A DNA stretch of 13,304 nucleotides. It comes from Candidatus Rokuibacteriota bacterium (GTDB taxonomy: Bacteria > Methylomirabilota > Methylomirabilia > Rokubacteriales > CSP1-6). Positions 7,062-13,304 of this stretch are shown in pieces. Numbering within the stretch: position 1 is the first letter of the stretch; each line of letters starts with the position of its first letter. Both the position numbers and the translations under genes were made by a program. The stretch covers positions 1 through 13,304 of the forward strand of contig QHRT01000191.1 of NCBI GenBank assembly GCA_003220195.1, given 5' to 3'. Under the pieces are notes generated by a model. It saw nothing but the letters and a program-made list of their open reading frames with translations, made no database searches and had not been told where the DNA came from.

Positions 7062-7855
7062 CCGCCGCGTTCGAGTGGCAGAGCCGGGCGGTCGTCGGCC
7101 GCCACCTGCGCGTCTATCTCAAGAACTGGCACACCTCGTTCCTGCCGCCGGTGCTCGAGCCGATCACGCTCCTTCTCGCGTTCGGACTCGGGCTCGGCGC
7201 GTACATGGCGAGGGGCATCGAGTGGCACGGGCGCGACGTCGGTTACATGGACTACGTCGCGCCCGGCATGCTGGCGTACGCGACGTTCATGACCGCCGTG
7301 TTCCAGTCGCTCTTCGGCGCGTTCATCCGCATGCGCTACCAGCGGACGTGGGAAGGCCAGCTCACGACGCAGATCGACCTCCGGCACGTCGTGTGGGGCG
7401 AGATCCTGTGGGCGGCGCTGCTGACGACGAGCTATGTCGCGATCGTCTCGCTGGTGCTGTCGGCGTGTCAGGCTCTGGGACTCATCCACCTCGACCTCGG
7501 CGTGCTGCCCGTCGTGATCCCGATCGTCTTCGTCAGCGCGTGCGCCTTCTCCGCTCTCGGGCTGTGCTTCACGGCGCTGGTGCCGACGATCGATCACATG
7601 AACCTGCCGATCTTCCTCGTCGTGCTGCCGATGGGCTTCGTGTCGGCCACCTACTTTCCGCTCGGTCATCCCGTGATGGCGGCGATCTCGACGGTGAATC
7701 CGCTCTACCACCTGGCGGAAGCCGTTCGCGGCCTCCTTCTCGGCGCCGGCGGCGGTGTTCACTTCGCCGGCCTCGCCATCCTGGTCTCGGCGATGCTCGC
7801 GGTGCTGGTGCCGCTCGACATGCGCCTGTTACGGAAGCGAGTGCTCGGCGACTGA
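7049..7855 (+). CDS. ABC-2 type exporter permease (NodJ-like)
   Basis: The 268-residue integral membrane protein has about six hydrophobic segments and belongs to the ABC2_membrane family. It starts with an amphipathic N-terminus (AFEWQSRAVVGRHLRVYLKN), then LEPITLLLAFGLGLG as the first span. Family landmarks are YMDYVAPGM and MRYQRTWEGQLTTQIDLRHVVWGE in the cytoplasmic loop, resembling NodJ (typically about 262 residues). The reading frame is open far upstream, but the GTG at 7049 gives the expected length and a 13-nt overlap with the ATPase gene. It should form the membrane channel for the NodI-like ATPase. The next gene begins 80 nt later with its own strong ribosome binding site. Confidence 0.88.
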   Translation: MRQLTAAFEWQSRAVVGRHLRVYLKNWHTSFLPPVLEPITLLLAFGLGLGAYMARGIEWHGRDVGYMDYVAPGMLAYATFMTAVFQSLFGAFIRMRYQRTWEGQLTTQIDLRHVVWGEILWAALLTTSYVAIVSLVLSACQALGLIHLDLGVLPVVIPIVFVSACAFSALGLCFTALVPTIDHMNLPIFLVVLPMGFVSATYFPLGHPVMAAISTVNPLYHLAEAVRGLLLGAGGGVHFAGLAILVSAMLAVLVPLDMRLLRKRVLGD

Positions 7856-7922
7856 AGCTGTCGGGGCGACCCGGCCATTCGGGCTATTCCATCCCGCGCG
7901 TTCCCCCCGCATGCTCGGAAGC

Positions 7923-7930
7923 GAGGAGGA
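7923..7930 (+). promoter_or_regulatory. Ribosome binding site that fixes the GTG start of the first protease
   Basis: GAGGAGGA lies 5 nt before the GTG at 7936. A nearer ATG at 7931 is in another frame and stops after five codons. The protease frame is open a long way upstream, so this Shine-Dalgarno is what sets the N-terminus. Confidence 0.75.
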
Positions 7931-7935
7931 ATGAC

Positions 7936-8820
7936 GTGGACAAATTGATCAGTCTCTCGGAAGAGCTCGCGGCCGCCGTGCAACACGCCGGTCGTGCCGT
8001 GTACGCGGTGCACGGACGGCCCCGCGTCCCGTCGAGTGGCGTTCACTGGCGATCCGGTCTCGTCGTGACCGCCAATCACACGGTCCAGACCGACAGCGAT
8101 CTCACCGTTACCGGTCCGGATGGCCGTACGGCGCCCGCGACGCTCGTCGGTCGGGACTCTGCGCTCGACGTCGCGCTGCTGAAAATCGACGCGGCCGATC
8201 GCGCCGTCGCCGACGTCGCCGATTCGGATCGGGTGCGCGTCGGTCACATGGTGCTCGCCGTGGGTACCGGGCCTCGCGCAAGCTGGGGCGTCGTCAGCGC
8301 GATCGGTGGCGCGGCCCGGCGATCCGGAACCGACGTCTTCAGTCTCGATCTCACGCTCTATCCCGGGTTCTCCGGAGGCCCGCTCGTCGATGTCAGTGGA
8401 TTCGTCGTCGGGCTCAGCACGTCGGGCGCGGCGCGACAGCTTCAGCTCGCGATTCCGGCGAACGCGATCGGCCGGGTCGTCGACGATCTCGTGCGCCACG
8501 GTCGCGTCCGCCACGCGTATCTCGGGATCGGCACGCAGCCCGTGCGCGTACCGGACACCACTCGCGGCGCACAGGGTGAAGCGCAGCGAACGGCCGTCAT
8601 CGTCGTCGACGTGCAGCCAGGCAGTCCGGCCGCGGCCGGGCTCCTGATCGGCGACGTCATCCTGTCGCTCGATGGCCAGGCCATCAACGATCCGCTCGAG
8701 CTTCGCTCGGTGTTGCGGGCGGAGCGCATCGGTCAACGCGTGAGGGCGTTGGTGCTGCGCGCGGGCCAGGTCATCGACGTGGAGCTCGTGATCGGAGAGC
8801 GGCCCGGTCGCGCGCGGTGA
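7936..8820 (+). CDS. HtrA/DegP-like serine protease with C-terminal PDZ domain, no signal peptide
   Basis: The 294-residue protein has a trypsin-like domain (about 1-190) and one PDZ domain (about 192-288, starting YLGIGTQPV and containing VQPGSPAAAGLLIGDVILSL). The catalytic triad is complete: His48 (VTANHTV), Asp78 (DSALDVALLKI) and Ser146 (GFSGGPL). The usual GNSGG at the nucleophile is GFSGG, so the oxyanion turn is slightly different. DegP-type proteases normally act in the periplasm behind a signal peptide or membrane anchor, but none is seen (MDKLISLSEELAAAVQHAG). It is therefore predicted to stay in the cytoplasm unless a non-classical route is used. Its stop codon shares one base with the next start codon (TGATG), tying it to the second protease. 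Confidence 0.88.
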   Translation: MDKLISLSEELAAAVQHAGRAVYAVHGRPRVPSSGVHWRSGLVVTANHTVQTDSDLTVTGPDGRTAPATLVGRDSALDVALLKIDAADRAVADVADSDRVRVGHMVLAVGTGPRASWGVVSAIGGAARRSGTDVFSLDLTLYPGFSGGPLVDVSGFVVGLSTSGAARQLQLAIPANAIGRVVDDLVRHGRVRHAYLGIGTQPVRVPDTTRGAQGEAQRTAVIVVDVQPGSPAAAGLLIGDVILSLDGQAINDPLELRSVLRAERIGQRVRALVLRAGQVIDVELVIGERPGRAR

Positions 8821-9374
8821 TGGATCTCACCGCGCTCGCGAATCATCTGCGGCGCATCACCGTCGGACTTGCGAACGGGTCCGGCGGCGTGGGCTCGGGC
8901 GTGATCTGGGCGCCCGGGGTGATCGTGACGAACGCGCACGTCGTTCGGGCTTCGCGGATCGACGTGCGCGGCGCCGATGGTCAGCGATCGGACGGTGCCG
9001 TCGTCGCCCGCGACGACGACGCCGACCTCGCCGTGCTGAGCGCGCCGGCTCTCGGCTTCCCGGCGGCGATGTGGTCCGAGGACCCGTATCGACCGCGCGT
9101 CGGCTCCATCGTCGTCGCGGTCGGACATCCGTTCGGGATCCCCGGCGCGCTGACGATGGGTGTCGTCCACGCGGTCGGGCCGATCGCCGCCGGCGGCCGG
9201 CCGTACATCCAGGCCGATCTGCGGCTCGCGCCGGGCAACTCGGGCGGACCGCTCGCCGATGCCGAGGGCCACGTGGTCGGCGTGAACGCCATGATCATGG
9301 GCGCGCTCGCGCTGGCCATTCCGGCGAGTGAGATCAGACGGTTCCTGCGACGCGCCGGCGTGCGCGCGGCATGA
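8820..9374 (+). CDS. Minimal trypsin-like serine protease without PDZ domain
   Basis: The 184-residue protein is a bare chymotrypsin-fold domain with a complete triad: His40 (VTNAHVV), Asp69 (DADLAVLS) and Ser141 (GNSGGPL). GHPFGIPGALTMGVV at 102-116 is typical of HtrA relatives. No signal peptide, transmembrane segment or PDZ domain is visible; at 184 residues it is near the lower limit for this fold. I use the ATG at 8820, whose A is the last base of the preceding stop codon; a GTG one codon upstream would add one residue. The end overlaps the regulator gene by 4 nt (ATGA). It is a paralogue of the preceding protease, with a more canonical active site, and may form a hetero-complex with it or process it; that is inference. 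Confidence 0.85.
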   Translation: MDLTALANHLRRITVGLANGSGGVGSGVIWAPGVIVTNAHVVRASRIDVRGADGQRSDGAVVARDDDADLAVLSAPALGFPAAMWSEDPYRPRVGSIVVAVGHPFGIPGALTMGVVHAVGPIAAGGRPYIQADLRLAPGNSGGPLADAEGHVVGVNAMIMGALALAIPASEIRRFLRRAGVRAA

Positions 9375-10000
9375 CGTCGCACGCGCCGCGCGTGCTCGTC
9401 GTGACGACGACCGGCGCGCTCGCGGCCATGCTCGAAGCCGCGCTGGGCTCGCGGGCTCAGGTGCGCGTGGCGCCGGACCCGGCCCGTGCGCTCGGACGTC
9501 TCATCGACGAGCATGATCCGAGCGTCGTCGTCCTGGAGGCGGCGACCGCGCAGGTTCCCGCGGCGCTCGCGACGATCGCCGGCCTCCTCCAGGTGCCGCC
9601 GGTGGTTCTGCTCGTGGACGATCCGCATGACGCATGGACGGCCGCCGCGCGACGTGCCGGTGTCCGGGCTGTCCTCAGCCGCGAGTCGTCACCTGAAGAA
9701 ATCCGAGCGGCGGTCGACTCGGCCGCGGCGGGGCTCATCACGCTGCATCCCGACGTCTTCCGCACCGCTCCGTCCGCGGCGTCGGTCGCCATCGATGAAG
9801 CGCGCGCACTGACGACCCGCGAGCGGGAGATCCTCGAGATGATGGCGGAGGGACTCAGCAACCGCACGATCGGGCGCCGTCTCGGGATCTCGAGCTACAC
9901 GGTGAAGTTCCACGTGGCCTCGATCCTGGACAAGCTCGGCGCGAAGAGCCGCACGGAAGCGGTGACGCTCGGCATGCGCCGCGGGCTCATCACGTTGTAG
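9371..10000 (+). CDS. LuxR-family regulator with degenerate receiver domain
   Basis: The 209-residue protein has an N-terminal receiver-like fold (about 7-125) and a C-terminal LuxR/NarL helix-turn-helix (about 145-207; LTTREREILEMMAEGLSNRT then LGISSYTVKFHVASILDKLG). The DNA-binding half is canonical. The receiver has lost its chemistry: the two metal-binding acids after beta-1 are Thr12-Thr13 (VLVVTTTG), the phospho-acceptor position is Glu56 (VVVLEAA), the Ser/Thr switch after beta-4 is Val82 (VLLVDD) and the conserved Lys is Arg104 (VLSRESS). It is thus probably phosphorylation-independent; Glu at the acceptor can mimic the active state. The gene is translationally coupled to the second protease (ATGA). 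It may be the transcription factor of this operon, possibly controlled by the proteases; this is inference. No kinase gene is nearby. Confidence 0.87.
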   Translation: MTSHAPRVLVVTTTGALAAMLEAALGSRAQVRVAPDPARALGRLIDEHDPSVVVLEAATAQVPAALATIAGLLQVPPVVLLVDDPHDAWTAAARRAGVRAVLSRESSPEEIRAAVDSAAAGLITLHPDVFRTAPSAASVAIDEARALTTREREILEMMAEGLSNRTIGRRLGISSYTVKFHVASILDKLGAKSRTEAVTLGMRRGLITL

Positions 10001-10637
10001 CGGGAACCCGCGCGAACGGCGCGCGGGGCGCCGAGGTAGACGACCATCTCCGCGATGTTGGTCGCGTGGTCCGCCACCCGTTCGAGGAATCGCGCGACCA
10101 GGATGAGCCGGATCGCGCGGGGGATGGTCCGGGCGTCCTCCATCATGAACGTGAGCAGCTCGCGGAAGATCTGATGATTCAGCGCGTCGACCTCGGCGTC
10201 CGCGCTGCGCACGCTGCGCGCCAGCGCGGTGTCGCGCGCCACGAACGCATCGAGGCTCTGCTTCACCATGAGCTGGGCCTTGTCGGGATGTACGGTTTCA
10301 GCTGTGGCTCGCGGTTCAGCTCGATCACGCGCTGGGCGACGTTGACCGCCTGGTCACCGATCCGCTCGAGGTCGGTGACGATCTTCATCGCGGTGGTGAT
10401 GAAGCGAAGATCGCCCGCGGCCGGCTGATGGAGCGCCAGCAACTCCACGCACTTCTCGTCGATCTCGACGTCGTACTGGTTGACCTGGCGCTCGCGCGCG
10501 AGCACGTCCTGGGCGCCGGCGTCGTCGCGGGCGACCAGCGCGCGCATGACGCGGCGGATCTGCTCCTCGACCATCGCGCCCATGGCGAGCAGCGTCTGCT
10601 TCAGCTGGTCGAGCTCTTCGTGGAAGTGTCGTTGCAC
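9895..10637 (-). pseudogene. phoU: Frameshifted phosphate regulator PhoU
   Basis: PhoU links the Pst transporter to the PhoR/PhoB system and consists of two three-helix bundles. The first part begins at a GTG (10637) behind GGGAG, with RHFHEELDQLKQTLLAMGAM, and includes the metal-binding-type motif DLERIGDQAVNVAQR. It reads in frame to LKPYI (10287), then stops at 10263. The second bundle (QLMVKQSLDAF, then FLERVADHATNIAEMVVYL) continues in another frame from about 10284 to 10033. Only two bases join the two parts, where intact PhoU proteins have several extra residues (like DIPRMA), so a deletion of about 16 nt is suggested. The second frame also lacks a stop at the usual end and runs 46 codons into the antisense of the LuxR-type gene. 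It is either a real pseudogene or a sequence error. It lies 16 nt after pstB, as the last gene of the pst operon. Confidence 0.85.
10007..10027. terminator. GC hairpin after the LuxR-type gene
   Basis: CCCGCGCG (10007-10014) pairs perfectly with CGCGCGGG (10020-10027) around the loop AACGG. It begins 6 nt after the regulator's stop codon and lies just past the conserved end of the convergent phoU, so it could stop transcription from both sides. There is no T-run. Confidence 0.5.
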
Positions 10638-10653
10638 GGTGGTCTCCCTGAAG

Positions 10654-11412
10654 CTAGCCGAACCTGCCGGTGACGTAGTCCTCGGTGCGCTTGTCTCGCG
10701 GATGCGTGAAGAGATCACGCGTCGCGCCGAACTCCACCAGCTCACCGAGCAGGAAGAACCCGGTCCACTCGGAGACGCGGGCCGCTTGCTGCATGTTGTG
10801 CGTGACCACGACCACCGTCAACGCGCGCTTCAGCTCGACGATCAGCTCCTCGATCTTCGCGGTCGCGATCGGGTCGAGCGCGGAGCACGGCTCGTCCATC
10901 AAGAGCACTTCTGGCTCCACGGCGAGCGCACGCGCGATGCAGAGCCGTTGCTGCTGGCCGCCCGAGAGACTCGCCCCGGACTTCGCGAGCTCGTCCTTCA
11001 CCTCGTCCCAGAGCGCCGCCTGCCGCAGCGCGCGCTCCACGGTCTCGTGGAGTCGCCCGCGATCGCGGACGCCGGTCAGCCGGAGGCCAGCCGCCACGTT
11101 GTCGAAGATCGACATGGTCGGAAACGGAATCGGCTTCTGGAACACCATGCCGATGCGCCGGCGGACGACGACCGGATCGACGGTGGGGCCGTAGAGTTCC
11201 TCGCCGTTCAGCAGCACGCGGCCGTCGACGCGCGCGAGCGGCACGACCTCGTGCATCCGGTTGATGCAGCGGATGAAGGTGGATTTCCCGCAGCCCGACG
11301 GCCCGATGATCGCCGTCACGGCGCCCGGGACCATGTTGGCGAAGACATTTCGCAAGACGCGGTTCTGGCCGAACCACGCGCTCAACGCCATGACGCGAAT
11401 GCCGTCTGCCAT
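10654..11412 (-). CDS. pstB: Phosphate ABC transporter ATP-binding protein PstB
   Basis: The 252-residue ATPase drives phosphate import through PstC and PstA. Motifs are intact: Walker A GPSGCGKST (37-45), Q92 in MVFQKPIPFP (a PstB hallmark), signature LSGGQQQR (149-156), Walker B LLMDEPCSALD (170-180) and His205 in VVVTHNMQQA. The residues FIRCINRMHEVVP after Walker A are also typical of PstB. Length is normal for the family. The start ATG is supported by TAGGAG 7 nt upstream. It follows pstA with a 10-nt gap. Confidence 0.96.
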   Translation of the reverse strand: MADGIRVMALSAWFGQNRVLRNVFANMVPGAVTAIIGPSGCGKSTFIRCINRMHEVVPLARVDGRVLLNGEELYGPTVDPVVVRRRIGMVFQKPIPFPTMSIFDNVAAGLRLTGVRDRGRLHETVERALRQAALWDEVKDELAKSGASLSGGQQQRLCIARALAVEPEVLLMDEPCSALDPIATAKIEELIVELKRALTVVVVTHNMQQAARVSEWTGFFLLGELVEFGATRDLFTHPRDKRTEDYVTGRFG

Positions 11413-11422
11413 GGATTAACTC

Positions 11423-12268
11423 CTACCTCGTCGGGCGTCCCAGGCCGCGCGTCGCCGTCCGCGCGACCAGGCTCACGCAGAACACCATCGCGATCAGGAC
11501 GAGCGCGCCGGCCCACGCTTGCCGGTGCCAGTCCTCGAACGGCGAGATGGCGTACGCGAAGATCTGGATCGGCAGCGCCGCGATCGGCTGGTCGATGCCC
11601 TGGTGCCAGAAGCGGTTGCCAAACGCCGTGAACAGGAGTGGCGCCGTCTCGCCCGCCACCCGCGCGATCGCGACCATCGCGCCGGTCACGATGCCCGCCC
11701 GCGCCGTCGGCAGGACGATCCGCAGAATCACCTTCCATTCGGGGACGCCGAGCGCCAGCGCCGCCTCGCGGAGCGACGCGGGCACCAGGCGCACCAGCTC
11801 CTCGGTCGTCCGGAGGACGATCGGAATCATGATCACGCCGAGGGCGATCCCGCCGGCGAGCGCCGAGAACCGGCGCATCGGCAGGACGAGCAGCGTGTAC
11901 GCGAAGATCCCGATGACGATCGACGGGACCCCGTTCAGCACGTCGGCCAGGAAGCGGACGAGCCACGGCAACCGTGAACCGCGCGACTCGGCGAGGAAGA
12001 GTCCGCCGAAGATGCCGAGCGGCAAGCCGACGGCCGACGCGATCGCGAGCAGGATCAGCGTCCCGACGATGGCGTTCGCCATGCCGCCGCCGGGCTCGCC
12101 GACCGGCTTCGGCAGGTGGGTGAAGAAGTCGAGGTTGAGCGCGGCGCTGCCGCGATAGACCAGGAAGATCAGGATCAGCACGAGCGGAAGGATCACGACG
12201 CCGGCCGCCGCGCCGGCGAGGCCGCGCATCACCCGATCGTAGAGCCGCCGTCGGGCAAGCTCGGTCAT
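11423..12268 (-). CDS. pstA: Phosphate ABC transporter permease PstA
   Basis: The 281-residue inner membrane permease forms the phosphate channel with PstC. A first span (about 18-38, AAGVVILPLVLILIFLVYRG) is followed by the periplasmic segment FFTHLPKPVGEPGGGMANAI, characteristic of PstA. Further spans follow, and the ABC-coupling loop REAALALGVPEWKVILRIVL lies at about 167-186 with the conserved ARVAGETAPLLF after it. The ATG at 12268 overlaps the pstC stop by 4 nt (ATGA), so the two are translationally coupled. The frame is open far upstream, but that extension is antisense-free only by chance and overlaps pstC entirely. Confidence 0.95.
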   Translation of the reverse strand: MTELARRRLYDRVMRGLAGAAAGVVILPLVLILIFLVYRGSAALNLDFFTHLPKPVGEPGGGMANAIVGTLILLAIASAVGLPLGIFGGLFLAESRGSRLPWLVRFLADVLNGVPSIVIGIFAYTLLVLPMRRFSALAGGIALGVIMIPIVLRTTEELVRLVPASLREAALALGVPEWKVILRIVLPTARAGIVTGAMVAIARVAGETAPLLFTAFGNRFWHQGIDQPIAALPIQIFAYAISPFEDWHRQAWAGALVLIAMVFCVSLVARTATRGLGRPTR

Positions 12269-13242
12269 TCCCGCACCGTCTTCACCGTCCCGCCCACGCT
12301 CCACACCAGGAGCCGCGCCAGCGCGTTGACGATCACGGTGACCGCAAAGAGCAAGAGCCCGATCTCGACCAGCGCCGACAGGTAGAGGTCGGACGTCGCC
12401 TCGGTGAACTCGTTCGCCAGTACGCTCGCCATCGTGTAGCCCGGCGCGAAGAGGGAGATCGCGATCTCGGGCCGATTGCCGATGACCATCGTCACCGCCA
12501 TCGTTTCGCCGAGCGCGCGCCCGAGTCCCAGCAGTACCGCGCCGATCAAGCCCGACCGTCCGTATCTCAGAACAGCGATCCGTGTCGTCTCCCAGCGCGT
12601 GGCGCCGAGGGCGAGCGCCGCCTCGCGCTGGTGGTTCGGCACCGCGAGCAGGACTTCGCGGCCCACCGTCGCGATGAACGGGACGATCATGACGGCGAGC
12701 ACGAGCCCGGCCGCCAGCATGCCGACACCATACGCCGGTCCCTTGAAAAGAGGCAGAAAGCCGAAGGCGGAGCCGAGCGCCGGCTCCACCCAGCTTCTGA
12801 GCCAGGGCGCCAGCACGAAGATGCCCCAGAGCCCGTACACGACGCTCGGGATCGCGGCGAGCAGCTCGATGAGGAACACGATCGGGCTTCGCAAGCGCGC
12901 CGGCGCCAACTCCGCGAGGTAGACCGCGGCGCCGATTCCGAGCGGCACGGCGAGCAGCAGCGCGAGGAATGACGACACCAGCGTCCCGTAGATGAACGGC
13001 AGCGCGCCGAAGCTCTCGGCGACGGGATCCCACGTGGTCGTGAACGGGAACCGCCAGCCGAAGCGCACGATCGCCGGAAACGCCTCGATCGTGAGCGCCG
13101 CGACGAGGGCCAGGACCAGCGCGACGAAGCCGAGGGCGACCGTGCGAAGCAGTCCCCAGAACAGACGATCGCCCCGCGCGCGAGAGCGGACACGCGGGGC
13201 GATGAGGACCGCGGCGTCGCCCGGGGTGGCGGCGTCGATCAC
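12265..13242 (-). CDS. pstC: Phosphate ABC transporter permease PstC
   Basis: The 325-residue permease pairs with PstA. The first membrane span is at about 31-52, the periplasmic part has TTTWDPVAESFGALPFIYGT, and the coupling loop REAALALGATRWETTRIAVL lies at 206-225 with GRALGETMAVTMVIGN after it; these are PstC hallmarks. The N-terminal 25 residues are Arg-rich and cytoplasmic. The GTG at 13242 is the only usual start codon in frame inside the window, with a weak GGGGG 9 nt before it. The frame stays open upstream to the window edge, so a longer start outside is possible. PstS, normally the first gene of such operons, would be expected beyond the right edge. Confidence 0.93.
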   Translation of the reverse strand: MIDAATPGDAAVLIAPRVRSRARGDRLFWGLLRTVALGFVALVLALVAALTIEAFPAIVRFGWRFPFTTTWDPVAESFGALPFIYGTLVSSFLALLLAVPLGIGAAVYLAELAPARLRSPIVFLIELLAAIPSVVYGLWGIFVLAPWLRSWVEPALGSAFGFLPLFKGPAYGVGMLAAGLVLAVMIVPFIATVGREVLLAVPNHQREAALALGATRWETTRIAVLRYGRSGLIGAVLLGLGRALGETMAVTMVIGNRPEIAISLFAPGYTMASVLANEFTEATSDLYLSALVEIGLLLFAVTVIVNALARLLVWSVGGTVKTVRE

Positions 13243-13304
13243 CTGGCGTCGCCCCCGGAAAAGGCCACTCTCATCGATTCGCGAGGAGCGGCCGGCCCTG
13301 GTAG

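Noticed and set aside
7075..7935. N-terminal extension of the first protease frame by 287 codons
   Set aside because: The extension lies in another frame of the ABC permease and is Arg/Pro-rich. The Shine-Dalgarno at 7923-7930 and the protease fold both place the start at 7936.
10480..11631. 383-codon frame on the plus strand
   Set aside because: It is antisense to phoU, pstB and pstA, all with clear family motifs.
12269..13033. N-terminal extension of PstA
   Set aside because: It overlaps pstC in another frame and reads as Arg/Gly-rich shadow. PstA begins at the ATG overlapping the pstC stop.
1..13304. CRISPR arrays, tRNA or rRNA genes, IS ends, attachment sites, phage genes
   Set aside because: I saw no spaced direct repeats, cloverleaf-like sequence, transposase, integrase or terminal inverted repeats. 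The only tandem repeats are the coding GHPGF units.

Overview
The window is about 13.3 kb of GC-rich, gene-dense bacterial chromosome, without phage, plasmid, IS, CRISPR, tRNA or rRNA features. High GC, many GTG starts, tightly overlapping genes and the gene mix (soluble transhydrogenase, cytosol-type copper amine oxidase, ABC-2 exporter, unexported trypsin-like proteases, pst operon) suggest an environmental, probably uncultured bacterium such as a Rokubacteria/Methylomirabilota, acidobacterial or deltaproteobacterial lineage. This placement is a guess from gene style, not from a marker gene.

Layout. Positions 1-1049 (minus strand): the first codons of a gene that leaves the left edge, a class I SAM-dependent methyltransferase, and a 65-residue small protein with a very good ribosome binding site. 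Positions 1209-3443 (plus): a soluble (Si-specific) NAD(P)+ transhydrogenase, then a calcineurin-like metallophosphoesterase. Positions 3525-3932 (minus): a secreted Gly/His-rich protein, separated from the phosphoesterase by a 12-bp convergent hairpin. Positions 4106-6073 (plus): a complete copper/topaquinone amine oxidase. Positions 6144-7855 (plus): a NodI/NodJ-like ABC-2 export pair. Positions 7936-10000 (plus): a tightly coupled three-gene unit of an HtrA-like protease with PDZ domain, a minimal second trypsin-like protease, and a LuxR-family regulator whose receiver domain has lost its phosphorylation residues. Positions 9895-13242 (minus): pstC-pstA-pstB-phoU, the high-affinity phosphate uptake operon, with phoU broken by a frameshift.

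How they work together. PstC, PstA and PstB form the membrane and ATPase part of the phosphate transporter; PstS would be expected beyond the right edge. PhoU normally couples this transporter to PhoR/PhoB signalling, so its broken frame is either a sequence error or a real loss of that control. The ABC-2 pair exports an unknown substrate. The protease-protease-pseudoreceiver operon is the least explained and most interesting unit: its stop/start overlaps (TGATG and ATGA) imply coupled synthesis, and the regulator cannot be a normal phosphorylated response regulator.

Two genes (metallophosphoesterase and ABC ATPase) have a TAnnAT hexamer exactly 7 nt before the chosen ATG and no Shine-Dalgarno sequence, which suggests leaderless transcripts alongside ordinary Shine-Dalgarno genes.
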